DNA from: an uncultured Pseudomonadales bacterium
Lineage (GTDB): Bacteria; Pseudomonadota; Gammaproteobacteria; Pseudomonadales; Azotimanducaceae
Length of the DNA stretch: 64,000 nucleotides
Direction: 5' to 3'
Assembly (NCBI GenBank): GCA_938017975.1
Contig: CALIKQ010000041.1
Location: 1-64,000, forward strand
Position numbers and translations under genes: made by a program
Part shown: positions 28,035 to 36,784 of the stretch, in pieces
Position numbering within the stretch: the first letter of the stretch is position 1
Layout of the letters: the number at the start of each line of letters is the position of its first letter
The notes under the pieces: model-generated
Told to the model about the DNA's origin: nothing
Databases searched by the model: none
What the model saw: only the letters and a program-made list of their open reading frames with translations

Positions 28035-29593
28035 TGTTGACGTCCCTCGATTTCATCATTGTCGGCGCTTATGCGTTTGCGCTTTTAGGTTTGGCGCTGT
28101 GGGTATCTCGAGGATCTTCTGGCTACCAAAAAACCACGCAGGACTATTTTTTGGCCGGCCAAGCACTTCCCTGGTGGGCTGTGGGGGCGTCTTTGGTTGC
28201 AGCCAATATATCGGCCGAGCAAATCATTGGTATGTCCGGATCAGGTTATGCCATTGGGCTGGCCATCGCTTCTTACGAATGGATGGCTGCGATTACGCTG
28301 ATTCTCGTTGGTAAGTTTTTGCTGCCGGTCTTTTTAAAGTTGGACATTCAAACTATGCCGCAGTTTTTAGAGCAACGGTTTGACCATCGAGTGCGGCAGG
28401 TTTTAGCAATGTTTTGGCTGGCGGTTTATGTGTTTGTCAATTTAACGTCGATTCTTTGGCTTGGTGCGCTTGCGATAAACACAATGACGGGCCTCAACCA
28501 GAGTTTAGGTCTTGTGTTGCTGGGGAGCTTTGCCGTTTTGTATTCGCTGTATGGGGGTCTGAGAGCTGTCGCTCTAACCGATATTTTGCAGGTGACCTTG
28601 CTCGTTGCAGGAGGGTTGATGATCTCCTGGATTTTGCTCGATCGAATAGCATTGGGCGAAGGAGCTTGGCGGGGTTTTGAACAGGTCATGCTGGCCGCAC
28701 CTGAAAAATTCGATATGATTCTTGCGCCGTCGAATCCGCATTATATGAGCTTGCCTGGTCTGTCGGTCTTGCTTGGAGGTATGTGGATTATGAACCTCTC
28801 TTACTGGGGTTTTAATCAATACATCATCCAACGCGCGTTAGCGGCGCGCAGCCTGACCGAAGCGCAGAAGGGCATTGCTTTTGCTGCTTTTTTGAAATTG
28901 CTGATGCCACTCATCGTAGTGTTACCGGGGATCGCGATGTTTGTCCTCGAGCCGGCGCTCGAGCAACCCGATCAAGCTTATCCCCTGGCAATGACGCTGC
29001 TTCCAGCCGGCATTAAAGGATTGGTGTTTGCTGCTCTGTTGGCGGCCATCGTTTCCTCGTTGGCCTCGATGATCAACAGCATTTCAACAATTTTTACGTT
29101 GGATGTTTATGCCAAGGTTGCGCCCAATCAGGATCAGTCACATTTGGTCCGTATCGGACGGAGCGTCGCGGTTGCCGCCATGTTACTTGCCATGATCTGC
29201 GCAAAGCCGTTACTTGGTAACTTTGATCAAGCTTTTCAATACATCCAAGAATTTACCGGCTTTTTCACGCCTGGTATTGTCGTGATCTTTCTGATGGGCA
29301 TCTTTTGGCGGCGGATGTCGTCCGCTGCGGCACTGACGGCGGCCATTGGTTCAGCGGTATTCTCACTGGCTTTAAAGTTGGGGTGGCCCGCTCTGCCTTT
29401 CATTGATCGGGTAGGGTTGGTTTTTCTACTTTGTTTGGCGCTTTCGATACTGATTTCTCTTCGAGGCAATAGCCGAGCGTCGGCTGGCGGCATTGACTTA
29501 GCAGCGATCGAGTTTAAAACCCAGCCCTCTTTTAATTTCTCTGCGGTTGTGGTGCTGCTGATACTGCTAGCGCTGTACACCACATGGTGGTAA
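28034..29593 (+). CDS. Sodium:solute symporter (SSS/SGLT family)
   Basis: A 519-residue inner-membrane carrier of the SLC5/SSS family that couples sodium entry to uptake of a sugar-like solute, with about 13-14 hydrophobic helices. DYFLAGQALPWWAVGASL and ANISAEQIIGMSGSGY match the first SGLT helices, and the GGLRAVALTDILQ region is conserved. The ATG at 28034 shares one base with the GH30 stop (TGATG), so translation is coupled. An in-frame GTG at 28031 is a less likely start. It probably imports the sugar released by the GH30 enzyme. Confidence 0.93.
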   Translation: MLTSLDFIIVGAYAFALLGLALWVSRGSSGYQKTTQDYFLAGQALPWWAVGASLVAANISAEQIIGMSGSGYAIGLAIASYEWMAAITLILVGKFLLPVFLKLDIQTMPQFLEQRFDHRVRQVLAMFWLAVYVFVNLTSILWLGALAINTMTGLNQSLGLVLLGSFAVLYSLYGGLRAVALTDILQVTLLVAGGLMISWILLDRIALGEGAWRGFEQVMLAAPEKFDMILAPSNPHYMSLPGLSVLLGGMWIMNLSYWGFNQYIIQRALAARSLTEAQKGIAFAAFLKLLMPLIVVLPGIAMFVLEPALEQPDQAYPLAMTLLPAGIKGLVFAALLAAIVSSLASMINSISTIFTLDVYAKVAPNQDQSHLVRIGRSVAVAAMLLAMICAKPLLGNFDQAFQYIQEFTGFFTPGIVVIFLMGIFWRRMSSAAALTAAIGSAVFSLALKLGWPALPFIDRVGLVFLLCLALSILISLRGNSRASAGGIDLAAIEFKTQPSFNFSAVVVLLILLALYTTWW

Positions 29594-29715
29594 GCGGTCA
29601 CTAAGCTGTGAGCTCCGTAAAGGGTCTCTGATCAGCCGAGCTCGAGACTCGGGTGCTTATGGACGCAGGGTTCATGTCCTTGGTAACGTGTCTCAAAGTC
29701 TATTGGGTAATCATG

Positions 29716-30639
29716 ATGGCAGGAGCACCGATCGATTATATTGATCGAACGAAAAAGCAGTATGAGGCATTGGGGTTTCAAGCCTATCAATGGGTCGAGA
29801 ATCAGACGACCGTGCCGCTGACGCCGCTTCGAAAACCTGTTTCAGAGTCTAAGCTTGCGTTGATTGCCTCGGGTGGTATTTATGCTTTAGGCCAGATCGC
29901 GTTTCATTTTAAAGATGATTTGAGCTTCAGAGAGATTGACATTAACACGCCTCAGCAAGCGCTTCGGGCATCGCACTTTGCCTATGATTTAGCGCCGGTT
30001 CGACGGGATCCAAACACGGTCTTCCCGGTGGCGCCGCTCAAAGCTCAAGTCGCTGAAGGTCGCTTGGGCAGCTTGTCTGAGCGTGCCTACACTTTTATGG
30101 GCGGCATCTATTCAGCGCGAAAAGTAAAAGACATTCTTGCGCCCGCAATCGTGCATCGGTTGCTCAAAGATCAAGCTGATCTCGCTTTACTCGTGCCAGC
30201 CTGACCTGTGTGTCATCAGTCCGTGGGACTGATCGCTCGTGCCCTTGAGGCTGCAGGCATTGCAACATTGTGTATGTCGAGCGCCTACTCGATTACTCGG
30301 GCTGTGCAGCCCCCTCGCGCGGTTTTTCTCGATTTTCCCTTGGGGCACACGAGCGGACGTCCCGATCAATATGATGAGCAATGTGCAATCGCTGCGCAAA
30401 CCCTAGAAGCTTTTGAAGAGATCGATCAATCCGGCGCAATCAAAACATTACCGTTTAATTGGGCCAATGATGAGACCTGGAAAGATTCGGTGATGCAGGT
30501 TGCGCCCAACAATCCATCGTCAACCGCAGACTTCCGGCTGGAGCGTCTTGCGACGCCGCAGTACCAATTGGAGTCTGACGCGGAGGTTGCCGATGAGCAC
30601 TGCACGACCTGCTTTTTTCCAAGTGGTTCCGTGGTATGA
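29716..30639 (+). CDS. GrdB/PrdB-like reductase, probable selenoprotein (in-frame TGA at 30202)
   Basis: A 307-residue product if the TGA at 30202-30204 is read as selenocysteine (U163). Both sides belong to one family, the glycine/sarcosine/betaine/proline reductase selenoprotein B group: LLKDQADLALLVPA before the TGA and PVCHQSVGLIARALEAAGI after it, together giving U-P-V-C. The frame is unchanged across the TGA. A perfect 8-bp hairpin follows (30215-30233). Known GrdB and PrdB use Sec at such a U-x-x-C site; other homologues are expected to carry Cys. I start at ATG 29716 (MAGAPIDYIDR), with 29713 as alternative; the ribosome site is weak. No other reductase subunit or sel gene is in the window, so the reaction is unknown. 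A nonsense mutation is the alternative reading. Confidence 0.82.
30215..30233 (+). promoter_or_regulatory. Candidate bacterial SECIS hairpin
   Basis: ATCAGTCC (30215-30222) pairs perfectly with GGACTGAT (30226-30233) around the loop GTG. The first loop base is 18 nt after the last base of the TGA. As I recall the bacterial consensus, a stem of at least 4 bp, a small apical loop with G in its first two bases, and a spacing of roughly 16-37 nt are required; this fits. A weaker lower stem with G-U pairs may extend it. Confidence 0.7.
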
Positions 30640-30844
30640 GCTCTGTATGGATGCTGGGTGTTATCAGCTGGGTCGTGCTTGCTACTGAGCTTCTCGCAAC
30701 AATTGGCTAGAGAGACCAGAATCAAAATAATCGCGTCAGGCGCGAGCAGGGTGTCGCTCAGAGCGCGATCTTCGCCCAGGGAAACCGGTCCGACGAAAGG
30801 GTCCACCGGTTAAAATATAGATTTACCAGAAATTTGAACGTGTT

Positions 30845-31768
30845 ATGTCGCACCAGTTAGATGAACTCGATTTAAGAGGCTACTTGCTTGAGCGCTCGGG
30901 GCTGCGTGGGCTCGAGATTTTGGAGCCCAGCGAATTAGCTAGGGCCGCGCAACTTTTTTATCGTGATGGGTTTGTTGTCATTCGCGATATTCTTTCCGCA
31001 GCTCAGCTCAGCATCCTTCGTGCTGGTGTTGACCAAGCGGTTCAGGAAATTACGGTCCTTGATCCAGGACATCGAGGAAATCGCGGCGAGAAACGTTACT
31101 CTTTTGGTGGCTCTAGTCATACCAGAAGCCAACTTCACCGTCCGGCGTGGCAGATGCTGTTAGAGGTTGAACCCGTGCATGAGATTCTGGATGTCATCTT
31201 TGGCTCGCAAAATTATGCCTTGCGCGCGGCGAGCGGAGATTTCTGTTTACCGGGTGCAACCTCGTATCAGCGCTTACATTCGGATGTTCGAGACTGGCAA
31301 AGTGAGGAGACAACGCCATTTAGCGCCTTTCACGATCCAACAGGCCGAGTCTCGATTCGAGATCTTCCATGCCCTTATATTTGCGTTAACTTTTTGCCCC
31401 AAGATGTTCATGCCCTCAATGGACCGACACGACAGATACCTGGAACCCAGCATTCACGATTGCCGATACCGGGTTTAAAGGATGAACCAGATTGGATGAG
31501 GTTATCAACGGTTTGTCCGGTCGCCGCCGGTAGTATCATGATTCGAGATGTGCGGGCTTGGCATGGGGGTACACCCAATTTATCAACAGAAGTGCGGGCT
31601 ATTCCTAACCTTGAATTTTATGCGCCGTGGTTCAGAGAACCAATGGTGCCCGGTATAAGCCATGAAGATTGGCAAGGCCTGTCAGCGCGGGCTCAAAGCT
31701 TGGCCAGATTCTGTGTTGCAGAACCTGGGGTCACGCTAAACACTCAGACAACCCTGCGAGCGCCCTAA
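30845..31768 (+). CDS. Phytanoyl-CoA dioxygenase (PhyH) family protein
   Basis: A 307-residue Fe(II)/2-oxoglutarate hydroxylase of the PhyH family. Iron ligands are His145 and Asp147 (RLHSDVRDW) and His240 (RAWHGGTPN); Arg251 probably binds 2-oxoglutarate. The DGFVVIRDILS segment near residue 41 is typical of the family N-terminus. Many marine bacterial members act on unknown small molecules rather than phytanoyl-CoA. No good Shine-Dalgarno is visible before the ATG. The aldo/keto reductase gene follows after 14 bp, so the two are probably one operon. Confidence 0.88.
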   Translation: MSHQLDELDLRGYLLERSGLRGLEILEPSELARAAQLFYRDGFVVIRDILSAAQLSILRAGVDQAVQEITVLDPGHRGNRGEKRYSFGGSSHTRSQLHRPAWQMLLEVEPVHEILDVIFGSQNYALRAASGDFCLPGATSYQRLHSDVRDWQSEETTPFSAFHDPTGRVSIRDLPCPYICVNFLPQDVHALNGPTRQIPGTQHSRLPIPGLKDEPDWMRLSTVCPVAAGSIMIRDVRAWHGGTPNLSTEVRAIPNLEFYAPWFREPMVPGISHEDWQGLSARAQSLARFCVAEPGVTLNTQTTLRAP

Positions 31769-31782
31769 AGAGGAAGTTCCCC

Positions 31783-32745
31783 ATGAAGTATCACCAACTC
31801 GGACGATCCGCCCTACAGGTCAGTCGATTGTGCCTAGGGACCATGAACTTTGGCCCACGGACTGATCAACAAGAAGCATTTGATATTCTCAATCATGCGG
31901 TTTCTCAAGGACTTAATTTTATTGATACCGCGGATCAATATGGTGGTGACCTTGGCGTGGGAACAACAGAATCTATGTTAGGACGCTGGTTGTCTGAAGA
32001 TGCAGCCCGCCGAGACCGACTGGTGATCGCAACAAAAGTCTATGAGCCAATGTCCTCTGATATCAATGACCGAGGGCTCTCTGCACGTCATATTCAACGC
32101 GCTTGCGAGGCAAGTCTTAAACGTTTGGGTGTCGAGACAATCGACCTTTATCAGATGCATCATTTGGATCGAGCGGCGTCTCCCGAGGAAGTTTGGCAAG
32201 CCATGGATCGACTGATTGCACAAGGAAAAATTATCTATGCAGGCTCGAGTAATTTTCCAGGATGGCAAATTGCTCGAATGAATGAACGTGCCCGGAACGC
32301 TTCCCAGTTAGGCCTTGTCTCGGAGCAGTCACTCTATAATTTGCTTGAGCGTCGCGCCGAGCTCGAGGTGATTCCGGCATGCCAGAGTTATGGCCTTGGA
32401 TTGTTGCCTTGGAGTCCACTCGCTGGAGGCCTTCTGGCAGGGCCTGCGCGGGACCAAGGCCGCCGTCAAAGCGAGAGCGTGCTGTCTGCTCGGCAGGAAC
32501 GACTGACAGCCTTGGAACGGTTTGAGACATTTTGTGCCTCGATGAACGAGGATCCCAGCACTGTTGCTCTTGCATGGTTGCTGCATCAGCGCGCAGTTGC
32601 GTCGGTCATCATTGGTCCCGCATCGATCGCACAACTTGAGACGGGCTTTAAAGCGTTGGCGCTCAGGCTCGATACTGCTGACCTTGAGCGGCTCGACGAG
32701 ATTTTTCCTCCCTGCGGGCCGGCACCAGAAGCCTACGCCTGGTAG
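31783..32745 (+). CDS. Aldo/keto reductase
   Basis: A 320-residue NADPH-dependent (beta/alpha)8 reductase of aldehydes, ketones or sugars. The catalytic tetrad is Asp48, Tyr53 (FIDTADQYG), Lys85 (IATKVY) and His126 (YQMHHLD). The cofactor segment near the C-terminus (ASVIIGPASIAQL) is present. I start at ATG 31783 with AGAGGA 8 bases upstream; the longer frame would overlap the PhyH gene. It resembles YajO/Tas-like AKRs. It probably forms an operon with the PhyH gene. Confidence 0.92.
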   Translation: MKYHQLGRSALQVSRLCLGTMNFGPRTDQQEAFDILNHAVSQGLNFIDTADQYGGDLGVGTTESMLGRWLSEDAARRDRLVIATKVYEPMSSDINDRGLSARHIQRACEASLKRLGVETIDLYQMHHLDRAASPEEVWQAMDRLIAQGKIIYAGSSNFPGWQIARMNERARNASQLGLVSEQSLYNLLERRAELEVIPACQSYGLGLLPWSPLAGGLLAGPARDQGRRQSESVLSARQERLTALERFETFCASMNEDPSTVALAWLLHQRAVASVIIGPASIAQLETGFKALALRLDTADLERLDEIFPPCGPAPEAYAW

Positions 32746-32770
32746 TCCTTCATTTGGTAAATCAAGACGA

Positions 32771-33463
32771 TCAGGTATTAGATTTTACCGGGGGCTGGCT
32801 ATCGACGAGTTGCCATACCGTCTGATCTGGAAGGCCCATGACCATTTCGTAGGCGCCTGGCGGATAATTGGTGAGATGCGGCCCCTCGGTTTTATCTAAA
32901 GCGGGTTGTGGCGCTGCACCCCCTTGGTCAGAAAAGGCAGGCGGTGATTTATAGCGCGCCAGCTCCTCGCTGCTGATCCCTGCCAGAGCAACAACCTCTG
33001 GGTCAATCCAGGCTTCTGGCGCCAGAGCTGTTTTTGAATACGACAGTTCAAGGGCAAGGTTTTCCGGTCCCGCAAAATAGATGGATGCACAAAAGCCATG
33101 GTCTACTGGCCCCATGACGGGTACGCCTTTGAGCCTGAGGCGGTCCCGCAGTGCGAGTAATGTTTTGTGATCCTCCACACGGAAGGCGACGTGTTGCATG
33201 GTACCCGGTGCTGCATTGGCGCCGGCATTGCCTGCATGGGATTGGCCGAGGGTGACTGGGATATCGCTCATTTGTGGATTGCTGACAAAAGCGATTGCAC
33301 TCTCGTCATTCAATCGTAGAAAACCATGCCAGGTGTTCTCGACGCCGTGCATCCAATACAGCGCGACGAGTTCCATGCCCAGTTTATCGGTGAAGAATTC
33401 GATCTGCGCTTTCATGTTTGCGGTACAAATGGCTAAGTGATGTAAGCCGTCGACTTTGCTCAT
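32771..33463 (-). CDS. VOC family (glyoxalase/dioxygenase-fold) protein
   Basis: A 230-residue vicinal-oxygen-chelate protein. The first beta-alpha-beta-beta-beta module begins VDGLHHLAI (His8/9) and the second MQHVAFRV (His91), with a probable metal-ligand Glu139 in LALELSY. Members include extradiol dioxygenases, glyoxalases and epimerases; this one resembles extradiol-like or unassigned VOC proteins. The C-terminal roughly 85 residues, after the second module, are acidic and Pro-rich. GGAG lies upstream of the ATG. It is convergent with the aldo/keto reductase gene. Confidence 0.85.
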   Translation of the reverse strand: MSKVDGLHHLAICTANMKAQIEFFTDKLGMELVALYWMHGVENTWHGFLRLNDESAIAFVSNPQMSDIPVTLGQSHAGNAGANAAPGTMQHVAFRVEDHKTLLALRDRLRLKGVPVMGPVDHGFCASIYFAGPENLALELSYSKTALAPEAWIDPEVVALAGISSEELARYKSPPAFSDQGGAAPQPALDKTEGPHLTNYPPGAYEMVMGLPDQTVWQLVDSQPPVKSNT

Positions 33464-33657
33464 GGGCTTTGCTCCAGGCTGAGTGGTTGGGTTGATCCTG
33501 ACAGGCTGCGTCGTCGGGAGAATGACTTGAGCCTAACCCAAAGGTGGCACCGCCGCCAATATGAAGCGGCAAGGTTCATAAGGCTGGATCGGCGCTGGAT
33601 CATTTTTCAAAAGGTCAGTACTGTAGGCGTAAATCAATTTGAAGCTAGGGATGAAAT

Positions 33658-34530
33658 ATGAAGGTAGGACTTGCGTTTGGAAGTAGCGTGGCCATTGACG
33701 GCGAATCAACAATGGAACTTTGTCGTCGAGCGGAAGCCGCTGGATTTGAGTCCATTTGGGGCGGCGAGCACGTCATCTTGCCTGACGCAATCCATTCAAA
33801 GTATCCCTACACACCAGATGGCAAAATACCTGCTGAGCCAGATACCCCGATACCTGACCCACTGATTTGGCTGGCTTATGCGGCGGCTGCAGCGCCAACG
33901 CTGCGGCTAGGAACGTGCATATTAATCGTGCCCCAACGTAATCCCTTAATCTTAGCCAAAGAGCTTGCGACCCTTGATCAACTCTCGGGAGGGCGCGTTG
34001 AGCTGGGCTTGGGTGTGGGTTGGCTCAAAGAAGAGTTTGAAGCGCTCGGTGTGCCCTGGGAGCGCCGCGGCGCTAGAAACGATGAGTACATTGATGCGAT
34101 GCGAGCGCTGTGGGCCGGACCCCACGCAGAATTCCACGGGGATTTTGTAGATTTCGAGCCAGCCACCTGCAGTCCCAGACCGGTAAACGGCAATATTCCA
34201 ATTCTGGTTGGCGGGGATACGCCCGCTGCGATCAGGCGCGCGGTCCGGTTGGCCGATGGTTACTTTCCGGGCGAGGGTGACATTGATCGGTTGCGGGCGT
34301 TGATTAAAACGGTTCGCGAAGGGTGTGAAGCCGAAGCGCGAGATCCCGCAACCCTTGAAATCAATGCGATGTTTGGTGCCCAAATGATGGACCCTGAAGC
34401 GGGGGTTGCTGAGATGCGAGAGGCAGGAGTAGGCCGCATGATGATTCCCGCTTTTTTCTTTGCCGGGCCAGGTGGATTGGACCGAATGGACGAACTTGCA
34501 GAAAAAATAATGCCGCTGACTAAGGACTAA
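33658..34530 (+). CDS. LLM class oxidoreductase (F420-type subgroup)
   Basis: A 290-residue luciferase-like monooxygenase-superfamily TIM barrel. AAGFESIWGGEHVILPD, the RLGTCILIVPQRNPL strand and the DQLSGGRVELGLGVGWL segment are characteristic of the subgroup usually labelled F420-dependent (TIGR03619-like). Whether this organism makes F420 is unknown; FMN is an alternative cofactor. The substrate is unknown. The next gene encodes a flavin/F420 split-barrel protein 82 bp downstream, which suggests a common redox theme. Confidence 0.88.
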   Translation: MKVGLAFGSSVAIDGESTMELCRRAEAAGFESIWGGEHVILPDAIHSKYPYTPDGKIPAEPDTPIPDPLIWLAYAAAAAPTLRLGTCILIVPQRNPLILAKELATLDQLSGGRVELGLGVGWLKEEFEALGVPWERRGARNDEYIDAMRALWAGPHAEFHGDFVDFEPATCSPRPVNGNIPILVGGDTPAAIRRAVRLADGYFPGEGDIDRLRALIKTVREGCEAEARDPATLEINAMFGAQMMDPEAGVAEMREAGVGRMMIPAFFFAGPGGLDRMDELAEKIMPLTKD

Positions 34531-34612
34531 GGACTGATGACGGGACGCTGATTGCTCTTCGCCTGCTACCCGGAGCGCTTGGGATGGCTCAATCGGAGGA
34601 CTGTGATGCTGA

Positions 34613-35302
34613 ATGAAACAGATGGAGTGCGCGATGACCGGCGGGAAAGATTTTGAGGTAACGGCGCTGAATAAAGTGCGGCAAGTCTCGGAGGCGGCGC
34701 ATTACGATTGGGAGACTGTGCATGCGGTATTAGATGCAGGTCTAGTGTGTCAAGTTGCCCTCATTGATGATGATCAACCCATCATTGTACCCATGACTTA
34801 TGGGCGCAGCGGCAACCGGTTGTACCTGCACGGCGCTCGAAAAGCACGGGTTATTAAAGCACTTGCGGCCCATCCCAAAGCTTGCGCGCACGTGACGCTG
34901 TGTGACGGCATTGTCATTGCGCGCTCGACATTCAATTCATCGATGAACTACCGATCAGCGACCGTTTTTGGAAAACCAACGTTAGTTGAAGATTCCGACG
35001 AAAAACTTGCAGCGCTAGAAATCATCAGCGAGCACCTCGTACCCGGGCGTTGGCGAGAAGTGCGGCCGTCCCTTGACCGAGAAATCAAAATGACTGGCGT
35101 GATTCGTTTTGATATTGAGTCAGCCAGTGCAAAGGTTGCAGCCGGCCCACCCGAGGATGAGGATGAGGATTACCAAAGCGCTGTGTGGGCAGGGGTTTTA
35201 CCGCTGGCCCTGCGAGCGGGGGAGCTTCAGGCTGATCCGGCATTGCCAGGCCCAATCGATCCATCGGAGGCTTGCTTGGCGCTTCAGGGCAAAACCTATT
35301 AG
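34613..35302 (+). CDS. Pyridoxamine 5'-phosphate oxidase family / flavin-nucleotide-binding protein
   Basis: A 229-residue split-barrel protein of the COG3467-like flavin-nucleotide-binding group. LVCQVALIDDDQPIIVPMTYG, YLHGARKARVIKAL and NYRSATVFGKP follow the expected strand order. Start choice is unsettled: a strong GGAGG at 34595-34599 suits an out-of-frame ATG at 34606 that encodes only 16 codons, whereas the in-frame ATGs are at 34613, 34622 and 34634. It lies downstream of the LLM gene on the same strand. The function is unknown. Confidence 0.82.
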   Translation: MKQMECAMTGGKDFEVTALNKVRQVSEAAHYDWETVHAVLDAGLVCQVALIDDDQPIIVPMTYGRSGNRLYLHGARKARVIKALAAHPKACAHVTLCDGIVIARSTFNSSMNYRSATVFGKPTLVEDSDEKLAALEIISEHLVPGRWREVRPSLDREIKMTGVIRFDIESASAKVAAGPPEDEDEDYQSAVWAGVLPLALRAGELQADPALPGPIDPSEACLALQGKTY

Positions 35303-35389
35303 TGTCGACGGTTAAATGGCCAAGGCGGGTATGGCCTGACGCAAGCGCGCCTAGGGTTTAACGAAACTCTAAAGCGCTCTGGTCGACAC
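35302..35389. terminator. Nested inverted repeat between convergent genes
   Basis: GTGTCGAC at 35302-35309 matches GTCGACAC at 35382-35389 as a perfect 8-bp inverted repeat about 72 bp apart. A GTTAAA/TTTAAC pair nests inside it. It lies in the roughly 90-bp gap between convergent stops, so termination or mRNA 3'-end stabilisation is likely. Confidence 0.35.
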
Positions 35390-35395
35390 CTTAGT

Positions 35396-36784
35396 TTAAG
35401 CCGTTGATGGGTTGCTTGTGGTCAGTTCTGCTTCGATGGTTTCCATCGTCTTGCGATCTAAACGATAGAAGAAAAACGCAAGCGTCCCAAGCGTTGCCAG
35501 TAGTGCCGGAAAGACCGTAAACATCAGACGAATCCCCAAAATGGTCTCTTCTGTCTGGACCTCATTGGCAACAAACCCATACCAAGCGAGGATATACCCT
35601 GACAACCCAGCGCCGACTGCGAGACCTAATTTTTGAGCGAACTGAACGCCAGAGAAAACCAATCCGGTTGACCGGCGCCCACTCTTCCATTGCCCATAAT
35701 CGGCTACATCAGCATACATTGACCATACCAAAGCGGGTGTTGGACCGTTAATCACAGACCCTAGGCAGTTCACTAAAACCATGGTCCAGTAATAATCTGC
35801 GGGGATAAAGAAGAAGGCGACAGAGGCAACGGCATTGCCGATCGATAAAACGATCATCAGCGTTCGTTTCTCGAAATGTGTCGCCAAGGTCTTGGTGAAC
35901 AAAATACCTACCAGCATGGATAAGGTGCCGAGGGACATAAAAATGCTGGTCTTATCAAAGTCAAGACCGAGGAGTTGAAAGAGCACTCCACCATCATCGC
36001 CGATGTAGTATTTGAAGTAGTAGAGCGTGCCCCCTGAACGGACGGCGATCGACATGAGCGTTAGGATCCCGGCGATAAATACGACAATCCAAGGACCGTT
36101 TTGCACGAGCGCCCGGAGATCTGCCCTGACGTCATTGTTTTGCTTTGGGGGTTGAACCCGCTCTTTTGTTGTTGCAAAACAGATCCAGAAAAACAGGACT
36201 GATAAGACGGCGAAAATCGCCATGGTCAGTTGAAAGCCCAGAACGTCATCGCCGCCGCCCAGAAGTTCTTTGAGTGGTCCGACAAAGGTCACAACCAACC
36301 AACCTGCTGAGAATGCGAAGAAAAAGCGGTAGCTTGAGACCTTCGTGCGTTCGATCGATGATGGGGAAATGACCCCCATTAATGCGGAGTAGGGGACATT
36401 GATTGCGGTGTAGGCCAGCATCATGAGGGTGTAGGTAACGTAGGCATAAATCAGCTTACCTGAATCACTGAGATCAGGGTTCGCAAACATTGCGTATCCA
36501 AAAATACCGTAAGGCACCGCCATCCAAAGGAGATAAGGCCTGAATTTGCCCCATCGGGTTTGAGTTCGGTCGGCAGTCATGCCCATGAGAGGATCCGTCA
36601 CGGCATCGATGACCTTCGTGACGATCAGCATGGTCCCAACAGCCGCTGGGGAAATGCCAAAGATGTCGGTGTAGTAGAATAAAAGAAAGACATTAAAAGT
36701 TTGAAAAAAGAAGTTCGAAGCACCGTCGCCGAGACCGTAACCAACTTTTTCTGTGAAGCTCAATGGCTGGGCTGCCGCGTTCAT
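35396..36784 (-). CDS. GPH-family MFS transporter (MelB-like)
   Basis: A 462-residue inner-membrane carrier of the glycoside-pentoside-hexuronide:cation symporter family. VGYGLGDGASNFFFQ at the N-terminus and KVIDAVTDPLMGMTADRTQTRWGKFRP (about residues 58-85), with the Asp and Arg residues of the cation site, are diagnostic. About 12 hydrophobic helices are visible. The start is ATG 36784 with AAGGGG 7 bases upstream. It is divergent from gluconokinase, so it may import a sugar, sugar acid or glycoside. Confidence 0.91.
   Translation of the reverse strand: MNAAAQPLSFTEKVGYGLGDGASNFFFQTFNVFLLFYYTDIFGISPAAVGTMLIVTKVIDAVTDPLMGMTADRTQTRWGKFRPYLLWMAVPYGIFGYAMFANPDLSDSGKLIYAYVTYTLMMLAYTAINVPYSALMGVISPSSIERTKVSSYRFFFAFSAGWLVVTFVGPLKELLGGGDDVLGFQLTMAIFAVLSVLFFWICFATTKERVQPPKQNNDVRADLRALVQNGPWIVVFIAGILTLMSIAVRSGGTLYYFKYYIGDDGGVLFQLLGLDFDKTSIFMSLGTLSMLVGILFTKTLATHFEKRTLMIVLSIGNAVASVAFFFIPADYYWTMVLVNCLGSVINGPTPALVWSMYADVADYGQWKSGRRSTGLVFSGVQFAQKLGLAVGAGLSGYILAWYGFVANEVQTEETILGIRLMFTVFPALLATLGTLAFFFYRLDRKTMETIEAELTTSNPSTA

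Noticed and set aside
30208-30639. Separate 143-residue gene starting at GTG 30208
   Set aside because: It has no ribosome site, begins mid-motif, and is in phase with the upstream frame across a TGA; it is the C-terminal part of one family protein.
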